A DNA stretch of 64,000 bases from Halomontanus rarus (lineage in GTDB: Archaea > Halobacteriota > Halobacteria > Halobacteriales > Natrialbaceae): the NCBI RefSeq assembly GCF_029338335.1, contig NZ_CP119800.1. One strand, 5' to 3'. The notes below the pieces were generated by a model, which had not been told where the DNA came from, searched no databases, and saw only the letters and a list, made by a program, of their open reading frames with translations. The position numbers and the translations under genes were made by a program. This document shows, in pieces, positions 42,785-52,465 of the stretch (positions are counted from its first letter, which is position 1; each line of letters starts with the position of its first letter).

Positions 42785-44911
42785 ATGAGTGAAACCCACC
42801 AGGAGTACGACTGGAGTGACGGAACCGTCCTCTACCTCGGTGACCGCACGACGTCACCGCCACGGGAATTACAGACTGCAGCGGATTTCGAGGTCGAGCT
42901 CGGACCGCAGGATCCGGAGACCGTCGAACCCGCACTCGAGGCTCACGTCCCCGACGCCGTCGTGATCGAAACCGCCGACAGAGTGCAACTGGCCGGCCAC
43001 CTCGAAGATATCGACGAGTGGTGTCCGACGGTCCCTGCCATCGTCGCATCGCCACCCGGAGGTGGGAACGAGGTGCTCGCAGCGATCGCAGTACGCGGCG
43101 GAGCCGCGGACTACGTCACCGGCGAGGACGATCTCCTCGAGCGCGTGCGGACGGTGCTTCGCGAGCGGAAGAACGTGACTGCGGACGAGCAAGAGCCGGA
43201 GAGCGTGACTGCGGACGAGCAAGAGCCGGAGAGTGCGACCGCAAGTGAGCACGAGAGCGAGCGCTCGACAACGGGTGACCGCGAGGAGCACAGACACGCG
43301 CCGCCGGAAACCGACAGCGAGTACCTTCGAGTCCTCGCCGAAACCCTTCCCGACGAGGCGTTCGTGATCGCCGAGAACGGCGAGTACCTCGAGGCGAGGG
43401 TCCGCCCCAACAGCGCACACCTCTACACGGTCCCCGCGGACGAACTCCCCGGAAGCACGCTGCAGGAAGCGTTCCCGGACGACACCGCCGTGGAGTTGCT
43501 CGAGTGCGTCCGCCGGTCCCTCGAGACGGGGGACGTCCAGACCGTCGAGTACGTGACCGAAACGACGGCGGGCGACCGACTGTACGAGGGGCGAGTCGTC
43601 CCCATCGACGAACCGGTCGAGGGTCGGTCCGCGGTCGTCTGGCTCGCCAGGGACGTCACCGAACGAGCCAGGCGAGAACGCGAGTTGCGACGGCGCCACG
43701 ACCGCCTCGAGACGATCAATCAGATCAACGGGGTCGTCCGTCGCGTCGTCCACACGCTCGTCGAGGCGCCGACTCGCGACGAACTCGAGCGAGCGGTCTG
43801 CGAGCAGGTCGTCGAATCTGGGCTGTACTGCGGCGCGTGGATCGGCGAACCCACGTCGGAGGTCGGCGTCGACTATCGAACCGGTGCCGGCGACGCGTCG
43901 TCGTTTCTCGAGGCGGTCAGCGAGGCGGCCGTCGAGGCTCACGAGCGACTGCTCGAGGCGGTGATGGAGACGGAATGCGTTCGGACTGCGACCCGGCTGC
44001 TCGAGGACGGCGACTGTTCCGTCCCCGAACCGCTCCGGTCCGCGATTCGCGACCACGAGATCCGGTCGGCGATCGCCGTTCCGATCACCCACGACGGGAC
44101 CGTCTACGGCGTCCTCGCCGTCGTCGCGAGGCGGGACGACGCGTTCAGCGACAGCGAACGGGCGGCGTTCCGACTCCTCGGCGAGACCATCGGATTCGCG
44201 ATCAACGCGGTCAAGAACCGCCGGTTGCTCTTCGCCGACGCCGCGATCGAACTCGAGTTTCGCATCGACGGTGGCGACTCGTTCTCGCTGAATCTTACCG
44301 ACCGAATCGACTGCTCGTGTACCCTCGAGTGGGCCGGGACGACGACCGACGGGAAGGTCTATCAGTACGTCACCTTCGAGGGGATCGACGGCGAGTCCGT
44401 TCTCGAGTACGCGGCCGAGGACGACTCGATCGAGAAGTGTCGGCTCATTCACGACGGCTGTGAGCGCTGTACCGTCGAGATGCGTCTCACCGAGTCGGCC
44501 GTTCGGTCGTTGACTAATCACGGCGCGACGATCCGGGAGGTGAGCGTCCGCGATGGAATCGCGACGACCGTCGTCGAAATACCGCGGGATGCAGACGTTC
44601 GGCGGTTCGTCGATGCGGTGCAGACGATCTACGGGAACGCGGAGTTGACCGCCCGGCGGGAGGTCGATCGTCCGATCCACACCGCCGACGAACGGCGCGA
44701 ACGAATTCTCGACTCGCTCACGGACCGACAGTTCACCGCGCTCAGATTGGCTTACTACGCGGGGTACTTCGACTGGCCGCGAGGGAGCACCGGCGAGGAG
44801 ATCGCCGAGACGATGGACGTCTCGCCGCCGACGATGCACCAGCACCTTCGAAAAGCCCAGCACGAACTCCTCACTGAGTTCTTCGAGGAGCGGACGGGCC
44901 CATCGAAGTGA
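42785..44911 (+). CDS. Bacterio-opsin activator-type sensor regulator (PAS, GAF, HTH_10)
   Basis: 708 residues from the ATG at 42785 (a GTG at 42767 is possible). Order: a receiver-like N-terminal domain that lacks an obvious phosphoacceptor Asp (about 1-115), an acidic linker with a 10-residue repeat (ADEQEPESVT), a PAS domain (about 180-300), a GAF domain (about 320-470), the Bat domain (about 480-640) and a C-terminal HTH_10 domain (LTDRQFTALRLAYYAGYFDWPRGSTGEEIAETMDVSPPTMHQHLRKA). Such proteins sense redox, light or oxygen and activate transcription. Its likely operator array lies 250 nt upstream. Confidence 0.9.
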   Translation: MSETHQEYDWSDGTVLYLGDRTTSPPRELQTAADFEVELGPQDPETVEPALEAHVPDAVVIETADRVQLAGHLEDIDEWCPTVPAIVASPPGGGNEVLAAIAVRGGAADYVTGEDDLLERVRTVLRERKNVTADEQEPESVTADEQEPESATASEHESERSTTGDREEHRHAPPETDSEYLRVLAETLPDEAFVIAENGEYLEARVRPNSAHLYTVPADELPGSTLQEAFPDDTAVELLECVRRSLETGDVQTVEYVTETTAGDRLYEGRVVPIDEPVEGRSAVVWLARDVTERARRERELRRRHDRLETINQINGVVRRVVHTLVEAPTRDELERAVCEQVVESGLYCGAWIGEPTSEVGVDYRTGAGDASSFLEAVSEAAVEAHERLLEAVMETECVRTATRLLEDGDCSVPEPLRSAIRDHEIRSAIAVPITHDGTVYGVLAVVARRDDAFSDSERAAFRLLGETIGFAINAVKNRRLLFADAAIELEFRIDGGDSFSLNLTDRIDCSCTLEWAGTTTDGKVYQYVTFEGIDGESVLEYAAEDDSIEKCRLIHDGCERCTVEMRLTESAVRSLTNHGATIREVSVRDGIATTVVEIPRDADVRRFVDAVQTIYGNAELTARREVDRPIHTADERRERILDSLTDRQFTALRLAYYAGYFDWPRGSTGEEIAETMDVSPPTMHQHLRKAQHELLTEFFEERTGPSK
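43175..43234 (+). repeat. 30-nt tandem duplication inside the bat-like gene
   Basis: Two adjacent copies (43175-43204 and 43205-43234) of a 30-nt unit differ at one position and encode the VTADEQEPES linker twice; a third degenerate copy follows. In-frame slippage in the acidic linker between the receiver-like and PAS domains. Confidence 0.85.
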
Positions 44912-45253
44912 CCGCTCGTCGAGAGTGCGGTGAGACGTGGACGACCGCGGTTCGAGCGAGAAATCTGCTCGATTACTTTTCGGCCTAAACGATTAGGTCG
45001 CATTATTGTATCCCCCCCGAGCGAAGGACGATCCGCTGCAAAGCACTTTGCCTCTGACACCGGAACGAGGGGTACGGTAGGTGGTGCCTCGAACGGTTCC
45101 CCTCAGTCCCGGATTGCGTATACGCAGCCTCCGCGATGAAGGCAACCCCGGCTACGAACTCGAGAGAGATAACAGTACGCGCTCCGAGAACTCGTCCCCT
45201 CGAGCCGTCGGTCGACTCGGTCGAGACGCGTCGGTTTCGAACCGTCCGCCGGA
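44912..45253. other. 342-nt gap between convergent genes
   Basis: Lies between the ends of the bat-like and hutH genes. AT-rich around 44975-45015. No gene, repeat or RNA was recognised. Confidence 0.4.
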
Positions 45254-47029
45254 TCAGAGGTCGCCGTCTTCGGCGACCCCACACCGATCCGCGACGCGTT
45301 CGAGCACCGTCCCGTCCTCGAGCAGAGAGACGACGGCCGTGACGTCCTCGTGGACCGGTCGATCGTCCGTCAGCGGCGGGACGACATCCCGAACGCAGTC
45401 GTAGGCGGCCGCCGTGCCGGTGCCGAGGGACGGGCGCGACGAGTCCTCGCGTTCGTCGGCGACGGTGTCACGTTTGCGGTCGTCGGGTTCGGGTTCGGGT
45501 TCGAGATCGAGGTCGGACTCGGTCTCTTCGGCCCCATCCCGGATCTCGACTGCATCCCCGACGAACTCGGCCGCCTGAGCGCCACAGACGAGTTCCGCGG
45601 CGACCACGGCCACGGTGTTCTCGAGGACCCGTCGGACGTGCAACGCGGACTGGTTGCTCATGCTGACGTGGTCCTCCTGACCGCCGCTGACGGGGGTGTT
45701 GTCCGTCACGGCGGCGCCGAGCGACCGGCTCTCGTTGACCAGCGCGGCCGCGGTGTACTGGACGATCATGTACCCCGACTGAAGGCCGCTCTCCGGGGCG
45801 AGAAACGGTGGCAGGTGGGGTTCCTGCAGGTTCGGATTCAGGAGGCGGTCGATCCGACGTTCGGCAATCGCCGCGAGGTCCGTGAGCGCGAGTCGGACGT
45901 ACTCGAGGCGGAGCGCGAGCGGTTCGCCGTGGAAGTTCCCGCCCGAGAGGACGGCCGCGCGGTCGGTCCCCGAGGCGCGGTCGTCGACGTCGGCGGCGGC
46001 GAAGACGAGCGGGTTGTCGGTCGCGCTGTTGAGTTCGACCTCGACCGCCTCCCGGAGGTGGGAAACCGCGTCGCGGACGGCGCCGTGGACCTGCGGAAGA
46101 CACCGCAGCGAGTAGGCGTCCTGGACGCGGTCGCAGTTGCGGTGGGCTTCGACTATCTCGCTGCCGGCGGTGAGTTCGCGGACGTGCGCCGCGGTCCGTC
46201 GCTGGCCCTCGTGGGGACGAACGTCGTGAATCGCCGGATCGGAGGTCGCTGTCGTCGCGAGCGTGACCTCGGTCGTCAGCGCGCCGGCGACGTCGGCCGC
46301 CAGCACGAGTTCCTCGCTATCGACGACCGCCAGCGCCGCGAGTCCCACCGTCAACTGGGTGCCGTTGATCAGCGCGAGTCCCTCCTTTGGAGCGAGCGAG
46401 AGCGCCTCGAGACCGATCGACTCGAGCGCGTCTTCACCGGAAACCCGGTGTGGGGGGTCCGCCGGGTTCCTCGCGTTCTCGCCGTCGGGGTCAGGGTCGG
46501 AACCGGAACCGGAATCAGGGTCGAGATTTGGGTCGTCGACGATCGCCTCTCCCTCACCGATGAGGACCAGCGACATGTGTGCCAGCGGCGCGAGATCGCC
46601 GCTGGCACCGAGACTGCCGTGGGACTTGACGACGGGGTGGACACCCTCGTTGAGCATCGCGACGAGGTGATCGACGACGATCTCGCGGACGCCCGAGTAG
46701 CCCGTCAGCAGCGCATTGACGCGCGCGACCATCATCGCGCGCACGGCCTCGCGGTCCAGTTCCCGGCGGCCGCCGGCGGCGTGGCTCCGGATCAGGTTCG
46801 TCTGCAACCGTTCGACTTGCGCCGGCGGAATCCGCTCGTCGACCAGTTCCCCGAACCCCGTGTTCAACCCGTAGACGGGTTCGCCAGCGTCGAGAACGTC
46901 CTCGACGCGCTCGCGGGACTGGCGCACACGTTCGCGGGCCTCGTCTGCGATCGCGACCCGCTCGCCCGCTCGAGCGACCGCGGCGACATCCTTGGGCGTG
47001 AGCGTTTCGCCGTCGAGCGTAACGCTCAC
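45254..47029 (-). CDS. hutH: Histidine ammonia-lyase
   Basis: 591 residues. The MIO cofactor triad is Ala142-Ser143-Gly144 in GSLGASGDLAPLAH; other HAL features are Tyr53 in YGLNTGFG, the Ser-His at 82-83 and GGQEDHVSM, which separates HAL from phenylalanine ammonia-lyases. It deaminates histidine to urocanate. Two acidic inserts (about 167-194 and 500-535) make it longer than the usual 510-520 residues. The GTG start is preceded by a perfect Shine-Dalgarno. No hutU, hutI or hutG lies next to it, so the downstream pathway, if present, is unlinked. Confidence 0.93.
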   Translation of the reverse strand: MSVTLDGETLTPKDVAAVARAGERVAIADEARERVRQSRERVEDVLDAGEPVYGLNTGFGELVDERIPPAQVERLQTNLIRSHAAGGRRELDREAVRAMMVARVNALLTGYSGVREIVVDHLVAMLNEGVHPVVKSHGSLGASGDLAPLAHMSLVLIGEGEAIVDDPNLDPDSGSGSDPDPDGENARNPADPPHRVSGEDALESIGLEALSLAPKEGLALINGTQLTVGLAALAVVDSEELVLAADVAGALTTEVTLATTATSDPAIHDVRPHEGQRRTAAHVRELTAGSEIVEAHRNCDRVQDAYSLRCLPQVHGAVRDAVSHLREAVEVELNSATDNPLVFAAADVDDRASGTDRAAVLSGGNFHGEPLALRLEYVRLALTDLAAIAERRIDRLLNPNLQEPHLPPFLAPESGLQSGYMIVQYTAAALVNESRSLGAAVTDNTPVSGGQEDHVSMSNQSALHVRRVLENTVAVVAAELVCGAQAAEFVGDAVEIRDGAEETESDLDLEPEPEPDDRKRDTVADEREDSSRPSLGTGTAAAYDCVRDVVPPLTDDRPVHEDVTAVVSLLEDGTVLERVADRCGVAEDGDL

Positions 47030-47573
47030 GCCAACTCACCTCCTCGAGGGCGGGAACGAACACGACCGGTGACGCGAGGGTCGAAACTCGAGTGCCGGCG
47101 GTCGATTTCGGTCCTGATTCTGCGCATGGTCGTTCGACGATTCGACGGGAAGACACAAGACGTTCGTGCCGTTCCCCGTCCGGCGTTCAGATTTCAGATG
47201 GCACACGAACCACCACGCACGACCGCAGAACGTCGTCAGGGCTTTGGATCGAGTTCGCGGTCGACGCCCCTTCGCGGGACGTCTCGTCTTGAGGCTGTGA
47301 TCCCAGTCGAGCGCCGGCCTCCCCCGTGAATCGGTGGTATGGCAGGCCGCTCGACGACGCGTTCACTGCGGTCGACGAACCGAACACACACGCCGACCGA
47401 ACACTCAGGATTTCGTGAGTGATAAAGGAGCCATATGTTCACCCGAGAGCGAATGATCTCCCTCGATAGACGACGGAGTGGGTGCACGATATGGGGCTAC
47501 CGACCCGACCGACGGCGACGATTGCGGCGAGAGAGCGCCGGTCAGGACGGGGCCGTGGCGACGGGGTGGTGCG
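47030..47573. other. 544-nt region upstream of hutH
   Basis: No confident gene. An AT-rich segment with GTGAGTGATAAAGG is at 47417-47430. Open frames on the plus strand have Arg/Ser-rich antisense character. Confidence 0.4.
47036..47044 (-). promoter_or_regulatory. Strong Shine-Dalgarno of hutH
   Basis: Reads AGGAGGTGA on the coding strand, complementary to the 3' end of archaeal 16S rRNA, 6 nt before the GTG start. Most genes in this window lack such a site, so hutH is probably translated from a leadered transcript. It decides the start codon. Confidence 0.75.
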
Positions 47574-47828
47574 ATGACCGACGAACCCATCTACGAGGGA
47601 TCGAACGGTCGATACTACACCGACTGGCAGGTCGACCGGAAGCTCACGAACGGTGCGTGGACCCCGTGCCTGCACGAGACCGAGACCGGACGCCGACTCG
47701 TCGGTATCGACGACGGCGAACTACTGTTACTCGTTCCGACCGAAGCGAACGCGTTGCCACCCTACGTCGAACTTCGATCGGACGACGCGACCGCGTGGAT
47801 CGTCGACTCCCGTCGATCGATTCCGTAA
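47574..47828 (+). CDS. Small hypothetical protein
   Basis: 84 residues from ATG (MTDEPIYEGSNGRYYTDWQ). It has a balanced, globular composition and haloarchaeal codon use. Segments TWTPCLHE-like and GRRLVGIDDGELLLLVP suggest a small beta-rich domain. No family recognised. Confidence 0.6.
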   Translation: MTDEPIYEGSNGRYYTDWQVDRKLTNGAWTPCLHETETGRRLVGIDDGELLLLVPTEANALPPYVELRSDDATAWIVDSRRSIP

Positions 47829-48075
47829 GCTGGTCGTCCGATCACCTCGAGTAACACTCGTTGTGTGTGCTGGAACTGACGCCGAACCGACGGCTCGAGC
47901 GACCGGCCGTTCCCGTCTCGACGGTTCGCTCCCGCTCCCGTACCCGTTTCCGCTCGAGCGATCGGTGCCGAGCGTCGCATCCGACCGACGGATGGGTGGG
48001 CGGAGAGCAGAGAGTACATAAGAGGTGAATATGTGAACGTTCAGAATCTGGTCGGCAGCGTCAGTATCCCGTCGC

Positions 48076-48819
48076 GTGAGACGACGAGCGTTTCTCGGAA
48101 CGGTCGGCTCGCTGGGCTCACTGGGAGTACTCGGCTACGCGAGTCGGTCACCCGTCGAAACGCTCGAGATTCGGTTCTGGCTCTCCGAACAGGCCGGGAC
48201 GTACGACGGTGTCGCCGACCGCATTCGCGACTACCTCGAACTCGCGTTCGACCTCGAGTTCTGGACGCTCAAGGTGAGTTTCGGTGGCACGATTCCGGTC
48301 TCCACGGAGGACGGCGCTAACGTGACGGTCTACGGCGAGTGGCCCTCACACGTCGTCAGCGGGTTTTTCGACCGCGGAGAGATCACCCCCGCCGCGGACG
48401 TGAACCTGCTCGTCACCGACGGACAGATGCGATCGGCACCCACCGGGTACGGCATCCCCCACATCGCTTCGGTCGGCGGTGCCAGGCACATCGCCGAACT
48501 CGAGCCCGTCGAACTCGACGACCGGTACGACGTCGTTCCCTATCGAACGCCCGAACGGGTTATGCAGGTGATCGTCCACGAGGCCGGGCACGCGCTCGGG
48601 CTCACCCACGACCACGGCGTCGCGTTTCGCAAGGGCGACGGCGTCGTCGCCTCACCGATGCTCAGTTCCTACGCCTGGGATCCCGAGTACGAGGGAGCGC
48701 ACTCGAGTTGCGGGACCGCTTACCCCGAGACCGACGGTCTGGGCCGCAGGCTCACGTTCTCGTTTTCGACCTGTGCGCGGCGACAGCTCGAGGAGTATCA
48801 GGGCGGGTTCACGGTGTAA
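48076..48819 (+). CDS. Tat-exported metzincin-like metalloprotease
   Basis: 247 residues from GTG. VRRRAFLGTVGSLGSLGVLG is a twin-arginine signal without a lipobox Cys. The zinc motif HEAGHALGLTHDH (168-180) is the metzincin HExxHxxGxxH, with Glu169 as base, and SPMLSSYAW (about 193-201) supplies the Met-turn. It resembles matrixin/archaemetzincin-type proteases in the active site only; the N-terminal 160 residues are beta-rich and not recognised. Two Cys near the C-terminus (SSCGT and STCAR) could form a disulfide. A secreted endopeptidase is the likely role. Confidence 0.78.
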   Translation: MRRRAFLGTVGSLGSLGVLGYASRSPVETLEIRFWLSEQAGTYDGVADRIRDYLELAFDLEFWTLKVSFGGTIPVSTEDGANVTVYGEWPSHVVSGFFDRGEITPAADVNLLVTDGQMRSAPTGYGIPHIASVGGARHIAELEPVELDDRYDVVPYRTPERVMQVIVHEAGHALGLTHDHGVAFRKGDGVVASPMLSSYAWDPEYEGAHSSCGTAYPETDGLGRRLTFSFSTCARRQLEEYQGGFTV

Positions 48820-49023
48820 GTGGGGTGAGATTGGAGACCGAAACCGAATTCAGATCGAGCGGGAGTGGACGGAAACAGAGACGGACACCGGTGAGAGATC
48901 GGAAGCGAGGAATGGGAGACGAAAGAGAGCAACCGCTAGACGTCCGTTTCCGGGGGACACCAGATCGGGTGCCGCCCAGAGGGACACGGGTCGTGTTCAG
49001 CGGAGACGGGCAGCGGAATTCGA

Positions 49024-49398
49024 CTAGTCGTCCGTTTCGTCGGCGTCCGTATCCTCGGAGTGGTCGCCCTCGCCGCGGACGAAACTCGCTTGGGCCTCCG
49101 CGGGCTGACTCGAGACGCCGGCGTTCGGCCCTTCGATGAGGGCTTCGAAGTCGTCGACCTCGTCGTACTGGTCCTGATAGACCAGTGCGGCCTTCCCGAG
49201 TGAGGTGAGTTCGTAGAGCCCGGATCGCTCGGCTGGACCGATCTTGGCCACGAGTCCGTAGTCTTCCAGGACCGGAAGGCGGGTGTTGATGTTCTTTCGG
49301 CTCTTGCCAGTGTGTGCGGCAAGGTTCGTCGCTACGTTACGGCCTTTGTCCTCGAGTGCCTCGAGGATGAGAAAGTCTGTAGGTTGTCGGAGCTTCAC
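49024..49398 (-). CDS. PhiH1-repressor-type winged-helix protein
   Basis: 124 residues from GTG. RQPTDFLILEALEDKGRNVATNLAAHTGKSRKNINTRLPVLEDYGLVAKIGPAERSGLYELTSLGKAALVYQ is the winged-helix domain of the haloarchaeal phiH1 repressor group, followed by an acidic tail. Members occur both as virus repressors and as chromosomal regulators; no virus genes are nearby. The AT-rich upstream region carries inverted ACTAAT and ATTAGT (49439-49468). Confidence 0.82.
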   Translation of the reverse strand: MKLRQPTDFLILEALEDKGRNVATNLAAHTGKSRKNINTRLPVLEDYGLVAKIGPAERSGLYELTSLGKAALVYQDQYDEVDDFEALIEGPNAGVSSQPAEAQASFVRGEGDHSEDTDADETDD

Positions 49399-49811
49399 TG
49401 ATTTTCACGCTCGTTATAGACCTATATTTCCGATGGTAACTAATACTTTCGGCTTGTAGGCGATTAGTAGGAGTGGCAATAGCGATCGGAAATTATAAGT
49501 TGTCTCCGATGGAAGGTAGGGATGGGTGTGGACGAGAGCATCCACAGAGATAACGGTACCAACGCAACTGATCCCCCATCACAGTCGTTGCCAGACGACA
49601 TCTCACATTCCAGTCGCTCCGTTCCACCCAGTCATCCCCCCACTCACCCTTTCCGTTTCCCAACTCGCGAACCGAGAGACCGTTCTGTCTCCCATCGGTG
49701 AACGAATCGAAACGGTTCGTGGGACGGCGCGTCGACGAACTGAGCGACTCGCCCGTTCGAGACTCGAGTTGCGTGTACGAATCGAGCCACACGGCGAAAC
49801 AGAAACACACG
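49399..49811. other. 413-nt gap with the phiH1-type gene promoter
   Basis: Contains the AT-rich promoter of the winged-helix gene (49405-49500) and its ACTAAT/ATTAGT dyad. The rest, up to the end of otsB, shows no gene. Confidence 0.45.
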
Positions 49812-50672
49812 TCAGTCCGAACTCGCTGCGGGAGGAGCGGGTGTTCGCGCGGAGACACCGCCGGTGAGTTCGTCGACACCGTGACTGGCGAGCCACTCGA
49901 GTAGCGAGGTGACGTCGGCCGGCGAGTCGACGTGACACGAGGCGATCGATGCTCGCTCGGTCCCGACGTGGATACCGAGTCCCTCGGGTTCGATCGCTCG
50001 AAACGCCGACTCGTCGGTCACGTCGTCGCCCAGGTAGAGGACAAACGGGTCCCCCAGACACGACTCCTCGAGCAGCGACACTGCGTCTCCCTTTCCCCAC
50101 GGAACCGACGGCGAAATCTCGACGATCCGCTTGCCGGGAGACGTTTCGAGGTCGCCCCCGCCGATGCGGTCGACGACCGAACGAGTGGTTCGGCGAACGG
50201 TCTCGCGAAGGGGCCGCGGCACCGATCGGACGTGGACGGTCCCCGTCAGTCGCTTGTTCTCGATCTCGACGTTGGGAACGGGCGCCAGCGCTCGCTCGAG
50301 CGCGGCGCAGACCTCCTCGACGAGCGGCGCTCGTTTGCTGGCGATCGGGTGAACTGCCGTCTCACCCGCACCCGCACGGAAGAGTTCGAGACCGTGGTTC
50401 CCAGCGTAGGTGATCGGCAGCGAGAGCCGATCGCGGACGTCCGCGAGGCCGCGGCCGCTGACGACTGCGGTCGTGATCGCCGGGGACGAGGCGAGGTCCG
50501 CCACTGCCTCCCTGTTCTCGGGCGTGATCGTCGCCGCGTCCGGGTCTTTGACGATCGGTGCGAGCGTCCCGTCGAAATCGAGACAGACGAGCGCGCTCGA
50601 GGCCCCTCGAAGTCCCGATCGAATCTCTGGCAACGGCTCGTCGAACGAGTGTGTTGGTTCCAGTGTCGACAT
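49812..50672 (-). CDS. otsB: Trehalose-6-phosphate phosphatase
   Basis: 286 residues of HAD superfamily. The nucleophile and acid/base Asp are Asp32 and Asp34 in LDFDGTLAP; VVSGR, the Lys-containing loop and YLGDDVTDESAF complete the motifs. It removes phosphate from trehalose-6-phosphate made by OtsA. The start codon shares its first base with the otsA stop (TAATG), so translation is coupled. Trehalose is a compatible solute used by several haloarchaea. Confidence 0.93.
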   Translation of the reverse strand: MSTLEPTHSFDEPLPEIRSGLRGASSALVCLDFDGTLAPIVKDPDAATITPENREAVADLASSPAITTAVVSGRGLADVRDRLSLPITYAGNHGLELFRAGAGETAVHPIASKRAPLVEEVCAALERALAPVPNVEIENKRLTGTVHVRSVPRPLRETVRRTTRSVVDRIGGGDLETSPGKRIVEISPSVPWGKGDAVSLLEESCLGDPFVLYLGDDVTDESAFRAIEPEGLGIHVGTERASIASCHVDSPADVTSLLEWLASHGVDELTGGVSARTPAPPAASSD

Positions 50673-52465
50673 TATCTGGCGGATTGTGATCGGAATCGTG
50701 ACCGCGACGAGCGGTCGCCTTGCACGTCGGTATCGCCGGATAGAGCGCCGGGTCCGGAGTCGGAATCGGAGTCAGTGTCGGTATCGGAATCAGGATCGGC
50801 GTCAGATCCGGATCCAAATCCGGAGGGCGACTCGAGTTCACCGTCGGAACGCGACTCGGTTTGCGACCCGTGAATCCGAGCGATCGCCGCGAACTGGCCG
50901 TCCATCCACGCCTCGAGATCGTCCTCGAAGACCCGCTGGCGCAACCGAGTCATCCGTTGCTGGCGGTCGATTTCGGGACCGGTGAGTGCCGCGTCGATCG
51001 TCGCTGCGAACTCGTCGGTTCGCGTCGGATCGATCGTGAACATGTCGTCACCGAGCATCTCCGTCGCGCCGGCACGTTGGCTCAGGATCAGGGATCCCTC
51101 CCCGTCGACGCTGGCGGCGACGAACTCCTGTGCGACGAGGTTCATCCCGTCGAGTAGTGGACTGACGAGCATCACGTCCGCGCGGCGATAGAGCGCACAG
51201 AGTTCCTCTCTCGTGACGTAATCTTCGGTGTAGACGATCGGGTCCCACGATCGGGTCGCGAACCGGGCGTTGATCCGGTCGACCTCGTGGCGGACGTGCT
51301 CGCCGAGTTCGGCGTAGGCTGGTATGTCCGTCCGGCTCGGCGTCGCCTTCTGAACGAACGTGAACCGCTCGCGCCACCCGGGATTAGACTCGAGAAATCG
51401 CTCGATCGCGGCGAGGCGTTCGGGAATCCCCTTGGAGTAGTCGAGTCGATCGACGCCGAGACCGATCGCGACGCCGCTCGGAATGTCGTAGCGTTCGCGC
51501 AGGGATCGCCAGCACGAGCCGTCAAGAGACCTGCTCTCACGGTCGTAGGACTCCGCATCGACGCCCATGGGGGTGGCGACGAGTTGCGTCTCGCTGGATT
51601 CGTAACGGACCCGCCGGGACCCGTAGTCGACCGTCGCGTCGGGAACGAACCGGTCGACGCAGGTGAGAAACGCCTCGACGTACCCGTCGATGTGGAATCC
51701 CAGGAGGTCGTTTCCGAGCAGTCCCTCGAGCAGTTCTCGGCCGTTCGGACAGGCGCGAAACGCCTCGGGGTTGGGCCAGGGGATGTGCCAGAATTGCGCG
51801 ATGGTAGTCGAGTCCGGAACCGCGTCGCGGATCATCGCGGGTGCGAGCGCGAGGTGATAATCTTGCAGCCACACGACGGCGTCCTCGGTCGCGTGGTCGA
51901 TCACTGCGTCGGCGAACGTCCGGTTGACCCGTCGGTACCAGTCCCGATCGCCCGGTCGGTTCTCGACGAGATCGGGGAACTCGTGACAGATCGGCCAAAG
52001 AACGCGATTACTGAAGCCGTAGTAGTAGCCCTCGACGGCCTCCTCGGAGAGCCAGAGACGCTGAAGTGTGTACGATTCGTCGTCGGGGGGAACGGCGACG
52101 CAGCCGTCGTCGTCGGTTACGGCACGATCAGCCTCGCCGTCGCCCCACGCGATCCACGTCCCACCGGATTCCCGGAGGACGGGATCGAGACCGGCCGTCA
52201 GCCCGCCGGTCGGGAAATCGACGGTGATCTCGGGGTCGCCGGATTCGTCCGTATTCGCATCGACGGCGCCGCCGTCGACGGCCGCGTCGGCGTCGTCCTC
52301 GACGGTAGTGGTAGAATCGTCGTCGTCGGTGTCCTCATCGTCGTCGGCGTACCCGTGTCGATACGGCTGGCGGTTCGACACGACGATGAGCGATCCGGAA
52401 CCCGCCGGTTGCTGGCGGTCCTGACTCCGGTCGGTCGACGACTGTCGCTCCTCGTTGTGACGCAT
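50672..52465 (-). CDS. otsA: Trehalose-6-phosphate synthase
   Basis: 597 residues of family GT20. Hallmarks: VVWLQDYHLALAP, FWHIPWPNPE, GVDRLDYSKGIPERL and SPLLDGMNLVAQEF. It makes trehalose-6-phosphate from a nucleotide-glucose and glucose-6-phosphate. Acidic inserts at about 40-75 and a Ser/Asp-rich C-terminal tail (about 555-597) exceed the usual 460-480-residue length. It is first gene of the otsAB operon and divergent from the M24 peptidase. Confidence 0.93.
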   Translation of the reverse strand: MRHNEERQSSTDRSQDRQQPAGSGSLIVVSNRQPYRHGYADDDEDTDDDDSTTTVEDDADAAVDGGAVDANTDESGDPEITVDFPTGGLTAGLDPVLRESGGTWIAWGDGEADRAVTDDDGCVAVPPDDESYTLQRLWLSEEAVEGYYYGFSNRVLWPICHEFPDLVENRPGDRDWYRRVNRTFADAVIDHATEDAVVWLQDYHLALAPAMIRDAVPDSTTIAQFWHIPWPNPEAFRACPNGRELLEGLLGNDLLGFHIDGYVEAFLTCVDRFVPDATVDYGSRRVRYESSETQLVATPMGVDAESYDRESRSLDGSCWRSLRERYDIPSGVAIGLGVDRLDYSKGIPERLAAIERFLESNPGWRERFTFVQKATPSRTDIPAYAELGEHVRHEVDRINARFATRSWDPIVYTEDYVTREELCALYRRADVMLVSPLLDGMNLVAQEFVAASVDGEGSLILSQRAGATEMLGDDMFTIDPTRTDEFAATIDAALTGPEIDRQQRMTRLRQRVFEDDLEAWMDGQFAAIARIHGSQTESRSDGELESPSGFGSGSDADPDSDTDTDSDSDSGPGALSGDTDVQGDRSSRSRFRSQSAR

